DNA from: Candidatus Poribacteria bacterium
GTDB taxonomy: Bacteria; Poribacteria; WGA-4E; WGA-3G
Assembly: GCA_007571305.1 (NCBI GenBank)
Contig: RKRR01000110.1
Span: 1 to 44,917 of the forward strand
Length of the DNA stretch: 44,917 nucleotides
Direction: 5' to 3'
How positions within the stretch are numbered: the stretch's first letter is position 1; each line of letters opens with the position of its first letter. Positions 17,083-25,541 of this stretch are shown here, piece by piece. Under the pieces are notes generated by a model, which had not been told where the DNA came from, did no database searches, and was given only the letters and a program-made list of their open reading frames with translations. Both the position numbers and the translations under genes were made by a program.

Positions 17083-17859
17083 TTACATCACCATGCCACC
17101 GTCAACCTGAAGTGTTTGGCCGGTGATATAGCGAGCAGCATCCGATGCCAAAAAACAGACAGCAGCTGCCACATCTTCTGGGTGCCCAAATTCCCGTAAC
17201 GGAATCAACTCCAGCAGTTGCTGCTGACTCTGTTCCGGTATTTGTGCTGTCATATCTGTCGTAATAAAGCCAGGAGCGATAGCATTGACTGTGATACCGC
17301 GGGCACCAACCTCTTTCGCTGTAGCCTTTGTCAAACCGATGATGCCAGCTTTCGCAGCGGCATAATTCGCTTGTCCTGCATTTCCTGCTAACCCAACAAC
17401 CGACGAAATGTTGATGATGCGACCACTTCTCTGACGAATCATAGGACGTAGGACTGCACGGGTGCAGTACATCGTACCGGTCAAGTTTGTCTGTAATACA
17501 GCGTCCCAGTCCTCATCTTTGAGGCGCATGAGCAACATATCTCGGGTAATCCCAGCATTGTTCACGAGAATATCGATGTGCGAAAATTGTGAAATCGTCT
17601 TTTTAATAAGAGTTTCAACATCCGCCTTTTCGGAGATATCAGCTGCCATTGGGAGGACGGTATAGCCTTTTCCGTGTAACGTGTCGGCGATCTGCCCTAC
17701 TGCATCGGCAGAACGGGAACAGAGAACGACATTTGCCCCAACTTCACAGAGTTTTTGTGCGATCGCGGCACCAATGCCGCGTGACGCACCTGTAACAATG
17801 GCGGTTTTGCCACTCAGTACATCTGCTTTAAAGGCACTCTGTTCTGTTGTCTCACTCAT
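17083..17859 (-). CDS. fabG: 3-oxoacyl-ACP reductase
   Basis: This NADPH-dependent short-chain dehydrogenase reduces beta-ketoacyl-ACP. I start it at the ATG at 17859 (258 residues, MSETTEQS), one base after the fabD TAA and with GGTGG inside the end of fabD as ribosome site; the longer frame to 17883 would overlap fabD. The cofactor loop is TGASRGIGAAIA (about 24-35), then NNAGITRDML, the catalytic Ser in ISSVVGLAGN, Tyr and Lys in YAAAKAG, and the C-terminal TGQTLQVDGGMVM. It is coupled to fabD. Confidence 0.96.
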   Translation of the reverse strand: MSETTEQSAFKADVLSGKTAIVTGASRGIGAAIAQKLCEVGANVVLCSRSADAVGQIADTLHGKGYTVLPMAADISEKADVETLIKKTISQFSHIDILVNNAGITRDMLLMRLKDEDWDAVLQTNLTGTMYCTRAVLRPMIRQRSGRIINISSVVGLAGNAGQANYAAAKAGIIGLTKATAKEVGARGITVNAIAPGFITTDMTAQIPEQSQQQLLELIPLREFGHPEDVAAAVCFLASDAARYITGQTLQVDGGMVM

Positions 17860-17860
17860 T

Positions 17861-18802
17861 TTATCCACCATTTCCGTATTCATCTGTCACAAGAGATAGC
17901 GTCTCAACATCTTCAACGTTCAGGACACGACTTTTTGGCAGGGTCCGCTTCACCAAGCCGGACAAAACTTTGCCAGGGCCGACCTCTACAAAATGCGTGA
18001 TACCGGTTTTCTCAATAGTCCGCAGTGTTTTTTCCCATTGGACAGGTTGTGTTATCTGTTGGAATAGGAGGTGCCTGATATTATCTGCATCCGTAGCGAA
18101 TTCGCCCGTTACATTCATCGCAATATCAACTTGAGGTGGCTGCATCGCCACCGATTCGAGTGAAGATGCGAACTTCTGTTGTGCGGATGCCATGAGCGGT
18201 GAGTGAAACGCACCACTGACCGGCAACAGACGACACCGTCTTGCACCAATTTCGGCTTTAGCAAGTTGAAGGACGTGGTTGACTGCTTCGACTTCTCCAG
18301 AGATTACAAGTTGTCCGGGGCAGTTATAATTGGCAATGTTCACAATACCCTCAGCTGTCTCACAAAGTTCTTGCAGCCGCTCCGTTTCCATTCCGAGGAT
18401 CGCCGCCATTGTGCCCTGTTGCACTTTTCCTGCATCCGCCATGAAACTCGCCCGTGCGTGTACCAAGTGCAGCGCATCTGCAAAATCAATTACCCCTGCT
18501 GCCACAAGTGCGGAATACTCTCCCAAACTGTGCCCAGCAACAGCCCTCGGCACGACACCGTATTCCTTTAGGACTTGCAACGCCGCTACGCTACAGGTTA
18601 AAATCGCCAATTGGGTATTTTCGGTCTGTTTTAAGTCTGCTTCCGGTCCCTCAAAACAGAGCCGCCGCAATTCCCGGCCGAGGGCAGCATCTGCCTCCTG
18701 AAAAACAGTATCGGCGGCTGGGTAATTCTGTGCCAGCTCTGCTCCCATGCCTACCTGTTGTGAACCTTGTCCCGGAAAAATGAATGCCAGCATATTAGCC
18801 AT
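17861..18802 (-). CDS. fabD: Malonyl-CoA:ACP transacylase
   Basis: It loads malonyl groups from CoA to ACP. The protein (313 residues from the ATG at 18802; a GTG at 18805 and an ATG at 18793 are alternatives) has FIFPGQGSQQVGMG at the start, the nucleophile motif GHSLGEYSALVAAG (Ser at about 92), the active-site GAFHSPLM (His at about 200) and VGPGKVLSGLVKR. The stop is one base before fabG; fabH ends 57 nt upstream of its start. No strong ribosome site is visible, so the exact start is uncertain. Confidence 0.95.
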   Translation of the reverse strand: MANMLAFIFPGQGSQQVGMGAELAQNYPAADTVFQEADAALGRELRRLCFEGPEADLKQTENTQLAILTCSVAALQVLKEYGVVPRAVAGHSLGEYSALVAAGVIDFADALHLVHARASFMADAGKVQQGTMAAILGMETERLQELCETAEGIVNIANYNCPGQLVISGEVEAVNHVLQLAKAEIGARRCRLLPVSGAFHSPLMASAQQKFASSLESVAMQPPQVDIAMNVTGEFATDADNIRHLLFQQITQPVQWEKTLRTIEKTGITHFVEVGPGKVLSGLVKRTLPKSRVLNVEDVETLSLVTDEYGNGG

Positions 18803-18859
18803 CACCGGTGAAAAAAAGAGCTCTCTGAAAGTCGATAGTTATTTTTATTCAGGTCTTAA

Positions 18860-19855
18860 CTATAATTGCAGGAGCGTGCTTCCCCATGTCAAACCCGCAC
18901 CAAAAGTCACAAACAGAAGCAGATCACCCGGCTTCGCGCGCCCCTCACGAATTGCCTCATCCAACGCGATGATCACTGTTGCTGCCGAGGTATTGCCGTA
19001 TTTATCAACGTTGATATAGACTTTCTCGCGCGGCATACCGAGTCTATCGCCAACTGCCTCAATGATGCGTAGATTCGCTTGATGTGGAATTAACAAATCA
19101 ACATCTTCAACATTAACATTTGCCTGACGGAGCACACGTTGCGCAGCTTCAGGCATAAGGCGAACACCCAATTTGAAGACTTCTCGTCCGTTCATCTGAA
19201 GTTTGTCTAATTTCTCGTCAATTGCTTCTTGAGTAACCGGCATTCTGGAACCACCCGCGGGAATACCGAGAAGATCGATGTCAGCGTAGTCTCCATCAGA
19301 CCCGATATAAGATGCGAGGATACCTTTCGGTTCATCCGTAGCTTGGATCACAGCGGCACCTGCTCCATCACCAAAGAGGATGCATGTATTCCTATCGTTC
19401 CAATCAACGATTTTGTTAAAAATTTCGCCACCAACGACAAGAATGGTGTTGTATCGTCCAGATCTGATCATTCCATCCGCTAAATCCAATCCATAAAGGA
19501 AGCCGGCGCAGGCAGCCGACACATCCATTGCGGCGGCGTTCTTTGCACCGATACCTTTCTGAACATAGCACGCCGTTGAAGGAAAAAACCTATCAGGCGT
19601 AACCGTAGCGACCAGAATCATCTCAATGTCAAGCGGATCAATATGAGCACTTTTGATAGCCCATCGTGCAGCATGGATACAGAGATCAGAGGTTGCCATA
19701 TCGTCTTCAGCGATGCGTCTCTCAACGATCCCTGTCCGCTGACGAATCCATTCGTCGCTGGTATCTACCAATTTTTCAAGGTCAAAATTGGTGACAATCC
19801 GATCGGGGAGATAGGATCCTGTCCCTGTGATGGTTGCATGTCGAAATTGCGTCAT
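18860..19855 (-). CDS. fabH: Beta-ketoacyl-ACP synthase III
   Basis: It starts fatty-acid synthesis by condensing acetyl- or branched acyl-CoA with malonyl-ACP. The 331 residues match the family: GTGSYLPDRIVTN, DTSDEWIRQRTGI, the catalytic Cys in DVSAACAGFLYGLD (about 115), His in LLIPHQANLRII (about 255) and Asn in DKYGNTSAATV (about 285). It starts at ATG with a CGCAAGGAATAA leader shared with trpE. The usual plsX gene between rpmF and fabH is absent. Confidence 0.96.
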   Translation of the reverse strand: MTQFRHATITGTGSYLPDRIVTNFDLEKLVDTSDEWIRQRTGIVERRIAEDDMATSDLCIHAARWAIKSAHIDPLDIEMILVATVTPDRFFPSTACYVQKGIGAKNAAAMDVSAACAGFLYGLDLADGMIRSGRYNTILVVGGEIFNKIVDWNDRNTCILFGDGAGAAVIQATDEPKGILASYIGSDGDYADIDLLGIPAGGSRMPVTQEAIDEKLDKLQMNGREVFKLGVRLMPEAAQRVLRQANVNVEDVDLLIPHQANLRIIEAVGDRLGMPREKVYINVDKYGNTSAATVIIALDEAIREGRAKPGDLLLFVTFGAGLTWGSTLLQL

Positions 19856-19989
19856 TTCTTTTTTTATTCCTTGCGCTTCGGTCAGATGGATTAGGTGGAT
19901 ACCGTTAAGCTGACGTATATCTGCCCCGCTTTGCTCACAGGCTACAATTACCGATAAAACCGCGGAGCCAATAGACGAAAAATCTTTAT

Positions 19990-20175
19990 CTATGCTTCAT
20001 CCGCAGATTTTAATACAGGCCGTCCATTGTAATACCCACATCCGGAACAGACTCGGTGAGAGATAATCGTCTCCCCACAGTACGAACAGACACTTGTGGT
20101 TTTGTCGAGGAGCGCGTTATGGCTCCTTCGCATTCTTTTTTTCGATTTTGACGTTCTCCGTTTTGGATGCGCCAT
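19990..20175 (-). CDS. rpmF: Ribosomal protein L32
   Basis: This is a small protein of the large ribosomal subunit. Its 61 residues start MAHPKRRTSKSKKRMRRSHN and hold a zinc ribbon with CSYC (about 31-34) and CSGC (about 44-47), so it is the zinc-binding form. The ATG is preceded by AAGGAGACA. As in many bacteria it lies between yceD and the fab genes. Confidence 0.96.
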   Translation of the reverse strand: MAHPKRRTSKSKKRMRRSHNALLDKTTSVCSYCGETIISHRVCSGCGYYNGRPVLKSADEA

Positions 20176-20252
20176 GCATTGTCTCCTTATGTCTTACAAA
20201 CTCGCGATTCGCGAATCACGTTTACAATTCAAGTATTTATGTTGATTTCCAA

Positions 20253-20825
20253 CTATTTTTCAGTATTTTTGAGGGAACCGATTTTGGGAAATGCACTTGC
20301 AAGCTGCGCACTAAGGGAGTTGGAGGCGTGAAACGAGGTCTCATCTGTCATCTCACAGGAACATTCTGTCCTATTGAGATCCGCTCCACATTCTGGACAT
20401 AAACCTTTGCACGTCTCGGAACAGAGCGACCATGTCGGTATTTCAAGAACGAGTGCCCGCCGGACATCCTCAGAAATATCTAAAGTTTCTCCATCATAGT
20501 AGCGTTCGTCGCCTTCATCCGATTCCGACGATTCATTACCAAGAGAGAATAGCAAGCCGAGTGTTGTTGTTATGCCCACCTCAAACGGGTTGATACAGCG
20601 TCGACACTCCACCAAAAGAGTCGTATCAACATCGGCTGTCACATAGATATTGTCACCAACTTGACGAAAGAGACCGACTTTGCACGACAACGGCTTAATA
20701 AATCTCGCCTCCTCGTAAGTCAAATCGAGTGGCTCGGACGGCACAAGTGCTTCATATTCTTTGAAGTCCTCGTGTCGAAGGTCTTTCATGTTGAACACTA
20801 AAGTATCGCTGATGCCTTCCTTCAT
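20253..20825 (-). CDS. yceD: YceD/DUF177 family protein
   Basis: The 190-residue protein belongs to the DUF177 family, usually encoded just before rpmF and implicated in 23S rRNA or large-subunit metabolism. The C-terminal half has the paired cysteines seen in many members: VECRRCINPF (about 110), and LCSETCKGLCPECGADLN with CSC further on (about 155-180), a likely metal site. I start at the ATG at 20825; a TTG at 20831 is an alternative. It probably begins the yceD-rpmF-fab transcript. Confidence 0.88.
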   Translation of the reverse strand: MKEGISDTLVFNMKDLRHEDFKEYEALVPSEPLDLTYEEARFIKPLSCKVGLFRQVGDNIYVTADVDTTLLVECRRCINPFEVGITTTLGLLFSLGNESSESDEGDERYYDGETLDISEDVRRALVLEIPTWSLCSETCKGLCPECGADLNRTECSCEMTDETSFHASNSLSAQLASAFPKIGSLKNTEK

Positions 20826-20944
20826 ATTCAATCTTACCTCAAGAACCTATGAGACGCTGCCTTCAAATCTATCTGGTTTCCGTGATGATCAACGTAAGTA
20901 TGAAAGCACGCATTTGTGGCTTTGCATCTAATTACTGACACACC

Positions 20945-22267
20945 TTAAAAATCGACTTCTTCTTCGATTCTAATGAGTTGTGCTTCGTCTTTTACATCCT
21001 CGAGCGTATAAATCTCTGTGAGGGCGGCTTTCATGTTTTTTTCTTCCGCTTTGTGTGTCAACATCACCAGCGATACAGTCTCCATACCGTGCGGATCCTT
21101 TTGGATGACAGAAGCAATGCTAATCTGCCAGTTCCCCAAAATAGTTCCGATTTTTGCAAGAACGCCGGGTCGATCAGCGACCACAAAACGGATGTAATAC
21201 CGCGTCTCAACATCGTCAATAGGACATACACCGACTTCTGCCTGTGCCCCTGCAAGCCACGCTTGCGAAATCGGGCTGATTATACCCTGCTGCACAGATT
21301 TCGCGGCATCAATGATGTCGGCAACAACAGCACTCGCTGTTGGCATTTCACCGGCACCTTGCCCATAAAAGAGGGTCGGGCCGACTGCATCACCAATAAC
21401 GCAAACAGCGTTGAATGCCCCGCCAACGTTTGCCAACAAACTCCGATCTGGTACTAGAGTCGGATGGACCCGCGCCTCTACACGATTTCCATCGGTTAGC
21501 TTCGCTATTGCGAGGAGCTTAATGACATAACCGAGTTCGCGAGCATATTGAATCTCTTTTTGGGTGATACCTGTAATGCCTTCAACATGGAATTGTGATA
21601 GTGAGATATTGCTCCGATAGGCAAGGGCAATTAGGAGGATGAGTTTCTGTGCAGCGTCAATTCCTTCAACGTCAAGCGTTGGATCGGCTTCGGCGTACCC
21701 CTTATCCTGTGCGACTTTAAGCACATCTGAAAAGTCCACAGTGCTCTCATGCATCTCGGTTAAAATATAATTACAGGTCCCATTCACAATGCCATAAAGA
21801 GAGTGGATCTGGTTACCAGCGAAACTTTCTTGTAGGGTTTTAATAATCGGAATACCACCAGCCGTGCTCGCTTCAAAATTGAGACTGACTTGATGTTCTG
21901 AAGCCAGTTGGAACAGTTCGCCACCGTGTTCTGCGAGAAGAGCTTTGTTTGCTGTGACGACGTGTTTACCATTTTGGATAGCGCGTCTAATGAGGGAGTG
22001 TGCTGTTGTGACACCACCGATAAGCTCAACAACAATATCGATATCTGGATTGTCAATGACTTCTGCGGGATCAGTTGTTAAACAATCCACAGGAAGTTCA
22101 ACGCCTTGCCGCGTCGCGGGTAATGTCCGTTTTACTATTTTTTTTAGGCTTAATTCCGTGCCGCTATTTTTAGCGATGAGAGAATTCTGATTCGTCAGGA
22201 TTTTGGAGACACCTGTGCCGACAGTACCCCATCCTAAAATACCAACATTAATACACGACCTATCCAC
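20945..22267 (-). CDS. hom: Homoserine dehydrogenase
   Basis: It reduces aspartate semialdehyde to homoserine, leading to threonine and methionine. I start at GTG 22267 (440 residues), 11 nt after AAGGAGG; the open frame runs further back into the tRNA gene and cannot be real there. The Rossmann motif VGILGWGTVGTGV lies at the start, then VELIGG, VTANKALLAEHG, the catalytic region GIPIIKTLQES with NGTCNYILTEM, and DVEGIDAAQKLILL with the substrate acids. A C-terminal ACT domain (about 360-435, DRPGVLAKIG) points to threonine feedback. Confidence 0.95.
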   Translation of the reverse strand: MDRSCINVGILGWGTVGTGVSKILTNQNSLIAKNSGTELSLKKIVKRTLPATRQGVELPVDCLTTDPAEVIDNPDIDIVVELIGGVTTAHSLIRRAIQNGKHVVTANKALLAEHGGELFQLASEHQVSLNFEASTAGGIPIIKTLQESFAGNQIHSLYGIVNGTCNYILTEMHESTVDFSDVLKVAQDKGYAEADPTLDVEGIDAAQKLILLIALAYRSNISLSQFHVEGITGITQKEIQYARELGYVIKLLAIAKLTDGNRVEARVHPTLVPDRSLLANVGGAFNAVCVIGDAVGPTLFYGQGAGEMPTASAVVADIIDAAKSVQQGIISPISQAWLAGAQAEVGVCPIDDVETRYYIRFVVADRPGVLAKIGTILGNWQISIASVIQKDPHGMETVSLVMLTHKAEEKNMKAALTEIYTLEDVKDEAQLIRIEEEVDF

Positions 22268-22351
22268 TATTGCAACCCCCTCCTTCCCTTCGAAGTGTAT
22301 TATAACTCGACTTGTAGCAATCACTGACAAGACGATATTGCATATCAGAGA

Positions 22352-22425
22352 TCGGGGCGACTGGATTCGAACCAGCGACCTCTTGAACCCCATTCAAGCG
22401 CGCTTCCGGGCTGCGCCACGCCCCG
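22352..22425 (-). tRNA. tRNA-Pro (anticodon GGG)
   Basis: The 74-nt cloverleaf on the minus strand has acceptor arms CGGGGCG and CGCCCCG, a D arm GCGC/GCGC, and anticodon stem CTTGA/TCAAG with loop ATGGGGT, giving anticodon GGG. The T arm is GCTGG/CCAGT around TTCGAAT, with discriminator A. The CCA end is not encoded. It lies 84 nt before hom on the same strand. Confidence 0.95.
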
Positions 22426-22481
22426 TTAGTAGAACCAATTTCCTTATGCTTGGACCAAGTCTTTAATTGTATCAAGTTTTA

Positions 22482-22511
22482 ATTGTATCACAAATCATCG
22501 TATAATGTCAA
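22482..22511 (-). promoter_or_regulatory. Promoter for tRNA-Pro and probably hom
   Basis: On the minus strand TTGACA (22506-22511) is followed after 18 nt by TACAAT (22482-22487). A second TACAAT (22466-22471) follows as part of a repeated GATACAATTAAA. The -10 box is 56 nt before the mature tRNA end. Confidence 0.65.
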
Positions 22512-23052
22512 AAAAAATTGAAGCACCGCTCAAGATTTATGTCTATGTATTCCAGTACATCTGAAGGGTGTAGAAGTTTTCTCTCTGTTGTCGTCTGGCT
22601 CAGCAAAGAAAGAGAGACTTGGCGTGGACTTGTGAAAGTCTATCGGTATTGGAACAGAATCTATCGCCGGTTCAGCGGCGAGTAAGATACGGGTGTTTTT
22701 CTTGTAGGGCATAAACATTCGCAGTCGGGGTGGATTACCGGAAAACTGAATTTGTCTCTCAGTGATACGTTTCGGGCGGAGAGCCGCAGCCGCAATGCGA
22801 TACCTATGATACCGCTACGAAAAGATCGAAAATTCGCTATCTTTAGGACTCGGAAGTCCACAAACTCCGAAAGGCCATAAAACTTTTCTTTCATCGTTTG
22901 AGACAGTAGCGGGTATCTCGGATACGTTTATTTTTCAGCCATACTTATAACCGATAAGAAAATGTGAACACTACAGTTAAAATGGGGAATCGGCGTGCTT
23001 TTGCTTGGGTGTTGCCCTCCTACAAAAGAACTGAATGTCTTGTCCTAATCCA
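22512..23052. other. Gene-free region between tRNA promoter and enolase-like gene
   Basis: These 541 nt hold a few short frames on the minus strand (22661-22894, 22530-22718). None shows a recognisable domain, a ribosome site or family-like sequence. A small palindrome around 22666-22676 (CGCCGGTTCAGCGGCG) is the only structure noted. It may be decayed sequence. Confidence 0.4.
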
Positions 23053-24234
23053 TTAAACCACTTCCATCCAAACCCCCGGCACGAACCCCGGATACTCTCC
23101 CTCACTGAACGCCGGATAATAAATATCCTCACCACTAAAATCATGAACCGCCTCTCCACCGCTGCTGTTTGGGATGTGGACCCTACAAGTATATTCACTC
23201 TCTCGGAACAACTGCTGGGGTGTCGGCGTAGATGCACCTACGCGATACTCTGACAGTGCCGCCTCATCCACCGTAATTCCCAACCCTGGTGCATTCGAAA
23301 CCTGAATCGTTCCATCAACGACAGGGAGCCGTGTTTCGAGCAGGTCCGATTCCCACAACTCATGACAGGTAATCGCTGGCAATTCCGCTTGGGATAACAC
23401 CGCACCGAGATGTACCGAATATGCCGTTGTAATACCGGTACCTACCATCTGAAGCCAGTAAGGTTGTGAAAACGAAGCACAGAGCGCGTTCGTTCGCAGG
23501 AGCGAGTTCACACTACCGCCGACAACGAACCCGCCGCAACAGCGGGCATGTAGACACGATTCATTGAAATGCTCGACGATCCGATTCTGAACAGCCGCTT
23601 GCAACTTCGCTGCACCCTCTACGTCCGTGCCGAGATAGTACGGACTCTCGTAAATAGCGACATTCGGATGTTCATCTAATCGTTGCAACACAGGGATCGC
23701 GTTATCCGCAGTCCGCAGAAATCCGTTGAAATCAATATCGAGCCGATAGTCTGCTGGTACAGCGTCCCCGACAGCGTCTACCTGCGCGAAAATGTCACGC
23801 CACGGACGGGCTTTCAGTTTCGCAGACGTGTAACCCCGACTAACCGATTCTTGGACTTCCGCAACCCAATCTTCTGGGGGCATATCGATATCCCACCACG
23901 AAATAGGACACTGATCACGAACCTTAGGTCCGATGAGTTGGTAGACGGGTACATCTACAGATTTGCCAACGGCATCGAAAAGCGACATCTGGATGCCGAA
24001 CCCGATGCTATCATCGTTCATACAAGCAAACGCGTTCTCTCCGATGACTCGTTCAATGTTCGCAGATTCGTCCGCTAAATTTTCGCCGTATCCGACAACA
24101 CCGTTACTGAGTTCGACCCGATAAACATGGACGCGCTCGCCGTGTGTCAAGGCGCGGTGCATGTGTCTGCTGACTCGTTCGTGATAGAAGGGCACGTTCA
24201 AGGGAATCGTTTCGAGATGTTTGATGCTAAGCAT
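23053..24234 (-). CDS. Mandelate racemase/muconate lactonizing enzyme family protein
   Basis: This is an enolase-superfamily protein (393 residues from the ATG at 24234, which follows GAGGAACCTA; a frame 5 codons longer exists). The N-terminal capping domain covers about 1-120 (LSNGVVGYGENLAD). The barrel has SAKLKARPW (KxK type, about 139), a first metal acid in DIDFNG, a second in YESPYYLG, then VEHFNES where the third ligand is expected, and CCGGFVVGGS. The C-terminal strand has ITCHELWE. Substrate is unknown; such proteins usually racemise or dehydrate sugar acids. No sugar transporter or partner enzyme lies next to it. Confidence 0.82.
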   Translation of the reverse strand: MLSIKHLETIPLNVPFYHERVSRHMHRALTHGERVHVYRVELSNGVVGYGENLADESANIERVIGENAFACMNDDSIGFGIQMSLFDAVGKSVDVPVYQLIGPKVRDQCPISWWDIDMPPEDWVAEVQESVSRGYTSAKLKARPWRDIFAQVDAVGDAVPADYRLDIDFNGFLRTADNAIPVLQRLDEHPNVAIYESPYYLGTDVEGAAKLQAAVQNRIVEHFNESCLHARCCGGFVVGGSVNSLLRTNALCASFSQPYWLQMVGTGITTAYSVHLGAVLSQAELPAITCHELWESDLLETRLPVVDGTIQVSNAPGLGITVDEAALSEYRVGASTPTPQQLFRESEYTCRVHIPNSSGGEAVHDFSGEDIYYPAFSEGEYPGFVPGVWMEVV

Positions 24235-24929
24235 TAGGTTCCTCGCCAATTAGAACTGTCGTTAACGAAATTGTCAACCCCGTGTTTCACTCATATTTCT
24301 CCAAATTGTAGCACACTTCCAAAATAACAGGTAAAAATATTGGGCAGTGGACTTCCGTAGGAGAGTTTCGAACCCCATTTCTTTTGTATTTACTGGAAGA
24401 AAACCGACGCGATCTGCAACGAAAAATGTGAAAATGCGGAATCGTGAATTCTGTGAACGTGGGCAACCGAAAACGCAATTGACACCGCTGCCTTTTGTCG
24501 GTATAACGTGAGTTTGATAAATATTCAGGGGAGACGCATTTCCGATGAAAGTCCCTCTGATAACGGAAATTTAGGGGGTATCCCCCTAAAAATCGCCTCT
24601 TTTTGCGTGAATGTCCTGCGTTTTTGCTCAATTTGCGTCCGTTTTGGACCTCTAATATCTTTTTCAAACTGACGTTATTCTAGATTTTCGCAGAAGTGTA
24701 GTTGGAACAACAAGGCATCTCAGTGTTTGAGAACCAGACCCTAACATTGTTGCGAATTTCATATTTCTGCTTATTTGGCGGGGTTAAAGACCCAACCTGC
24801 AAAAAATGGAAGATGTATAAGCCTGGGTAGGATACATGTGCCAGGGCGGTAACATCACAAAAGAAAAACTCGGTGATGGCGGTCGAAGGGCGATAACACC
24901 ACCCTCCTCCGCAGTGGTAAAAAAATAAT
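24235..24929. other. Gene-free region with a strong hairpin
   Basis: This 695-nt gap has one long minus-strand frame (24287-24667), rich in Arg, Phe and Ser and without recognisable domain, which I reject. At 24570-24590 a perfect 9-bp stem, TTTAGGGGG/CCCCCTAAA with TAT loop, stands out; it could terminate transcription or be part of a repeat. Promoter and operator-like sequences begin at 24930. Confidence 0.45.
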
Positions 24930-24958
24930 TTGACACAATCAGGCGATTGTGTGATAAT
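24930..24958 (+). promoter_or_regulatory. Promoter with palindromic operator, VOC gene
   Basis: TTGACA (24930-24935) and GATAAT (24953-24958) are 17 nt apart. The spacer is filled by a perfect 8-bp inverted repeat, ACACAATC (24933-24940) and GATTGTGT (24945-24952), separated by AGGC. A dimeric repressor bound here would block RNA polymerase. The start codon is about 75 nt downstream. Confidence 0.65.
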
Positions 24959-25031
24959 AACATATCTTTATGTCTTTGCCTTGTGCCCTTGTATGGCACG
25001 CTTTTTCAAAGAAAGGAAGGAAAATCTAACA

Positions 25032-25403
25032 ATGGCAGTTACATTTCACCACGTTCATCTTCGTTGTGAAGATTTAGAAGGTGCAGTTCAGTATTACGAA
25101 GAGATGTTTGACGGAAAAGTATCAGAAATTGTTGATGTCCGCGGATTGAAGATTGTCCGGATGGAAATTGGCGGGGAGCGGATATTCCTCTCACCTAAAT
25201 TAGGGGACATGGAAGTTGAAGACACCAGTGGGAACCCACGCTGGGGTGTCTACCAACTCGCTTTTACTGTGGAGGATTTGGATGCAGAGGTAGCGCAACT
25301 TCAAGCGAAGGGCGCGGAACTCGAAGATTTGAAACCCAATGGGTTGATGATGGCGTTTTTCAAGGGACCCGACAACGTTCAAATTGAACTCATTGAGGCT
25401 TAA
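25032..25403 (+). CDS. VOC (glyoxalase/bleomycin-resistance fold) protein
   Basis: The 123-residue protein has two beta-alpha-beta-beta-beta modules of the vicinal oxygen chelate fold. The first reads FHHVHLRCEDLEGAVQYYEE with the metal-site His; the second has YQLAFTVEDLDAEVAQLQ and ends with FKGPDNVQIELIE and its metal Glu. The substrate is unknown (glyoxalase, dioxygenase or epimerase all possible). I start at the ATG at 25032, just after AAAGGAAGGAAA; a frame 34 codons longer has no family-like sequence. It has its own promoter with an operator-like palindrome. Confidence 0.85.
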   Translation: MAVTFHHVHLRCEDLEGAVQYYEEMFDGKVSEIVDVRGLKIVRMEIGGERIFLSPKLGDMEVEDTSGNPRWGVYQLAFTVEDLDAEVAQLQAKGAELEDLKPNGLMMAFFKGPDNVQIELIEA

Positions 25404-25541
25404 TCGTCCTCGAAAATCGCTACCTTGCCCCGTTCGTAGATAGTCCTTACGTCTGATTTCCTCAAAACCGAAGACGGGCCTAACAGGATGTTGTTGGCTA
25501 ATCCACCATCTTGATGGAACGCTTAGCGAGGGGACGAAAGT

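Noticed and set aside
17860..17883. Longer start of fabG overlapping fabD
   Set aside because: The ATG at 17859 is one base after the fabD stop with a ribosome site in the fabD end, the usual layout of coupled genes.
22268..22393. N-terminal extension of hom reaching into the tRNA gene
   Set aside because: The extension is read from tRNA-Pro sequence; a good ribosome site and GTG lie just before the conserved Rossmann motif.
22530..22894. Two short minus-strand frames (62 and 77 codons)
   Set aside because: No family-like sequence, no ribosome site, and they overlap in different frames. They may be remnants, but nothing supports a gene.
24287..24667. 126-codon frame on the minus strand
   Set aside because: Composition is Arg/Phe/Ser-rich without a domain, no ribosome site, and it covers a palindrome; it reads like non-coding sequence.
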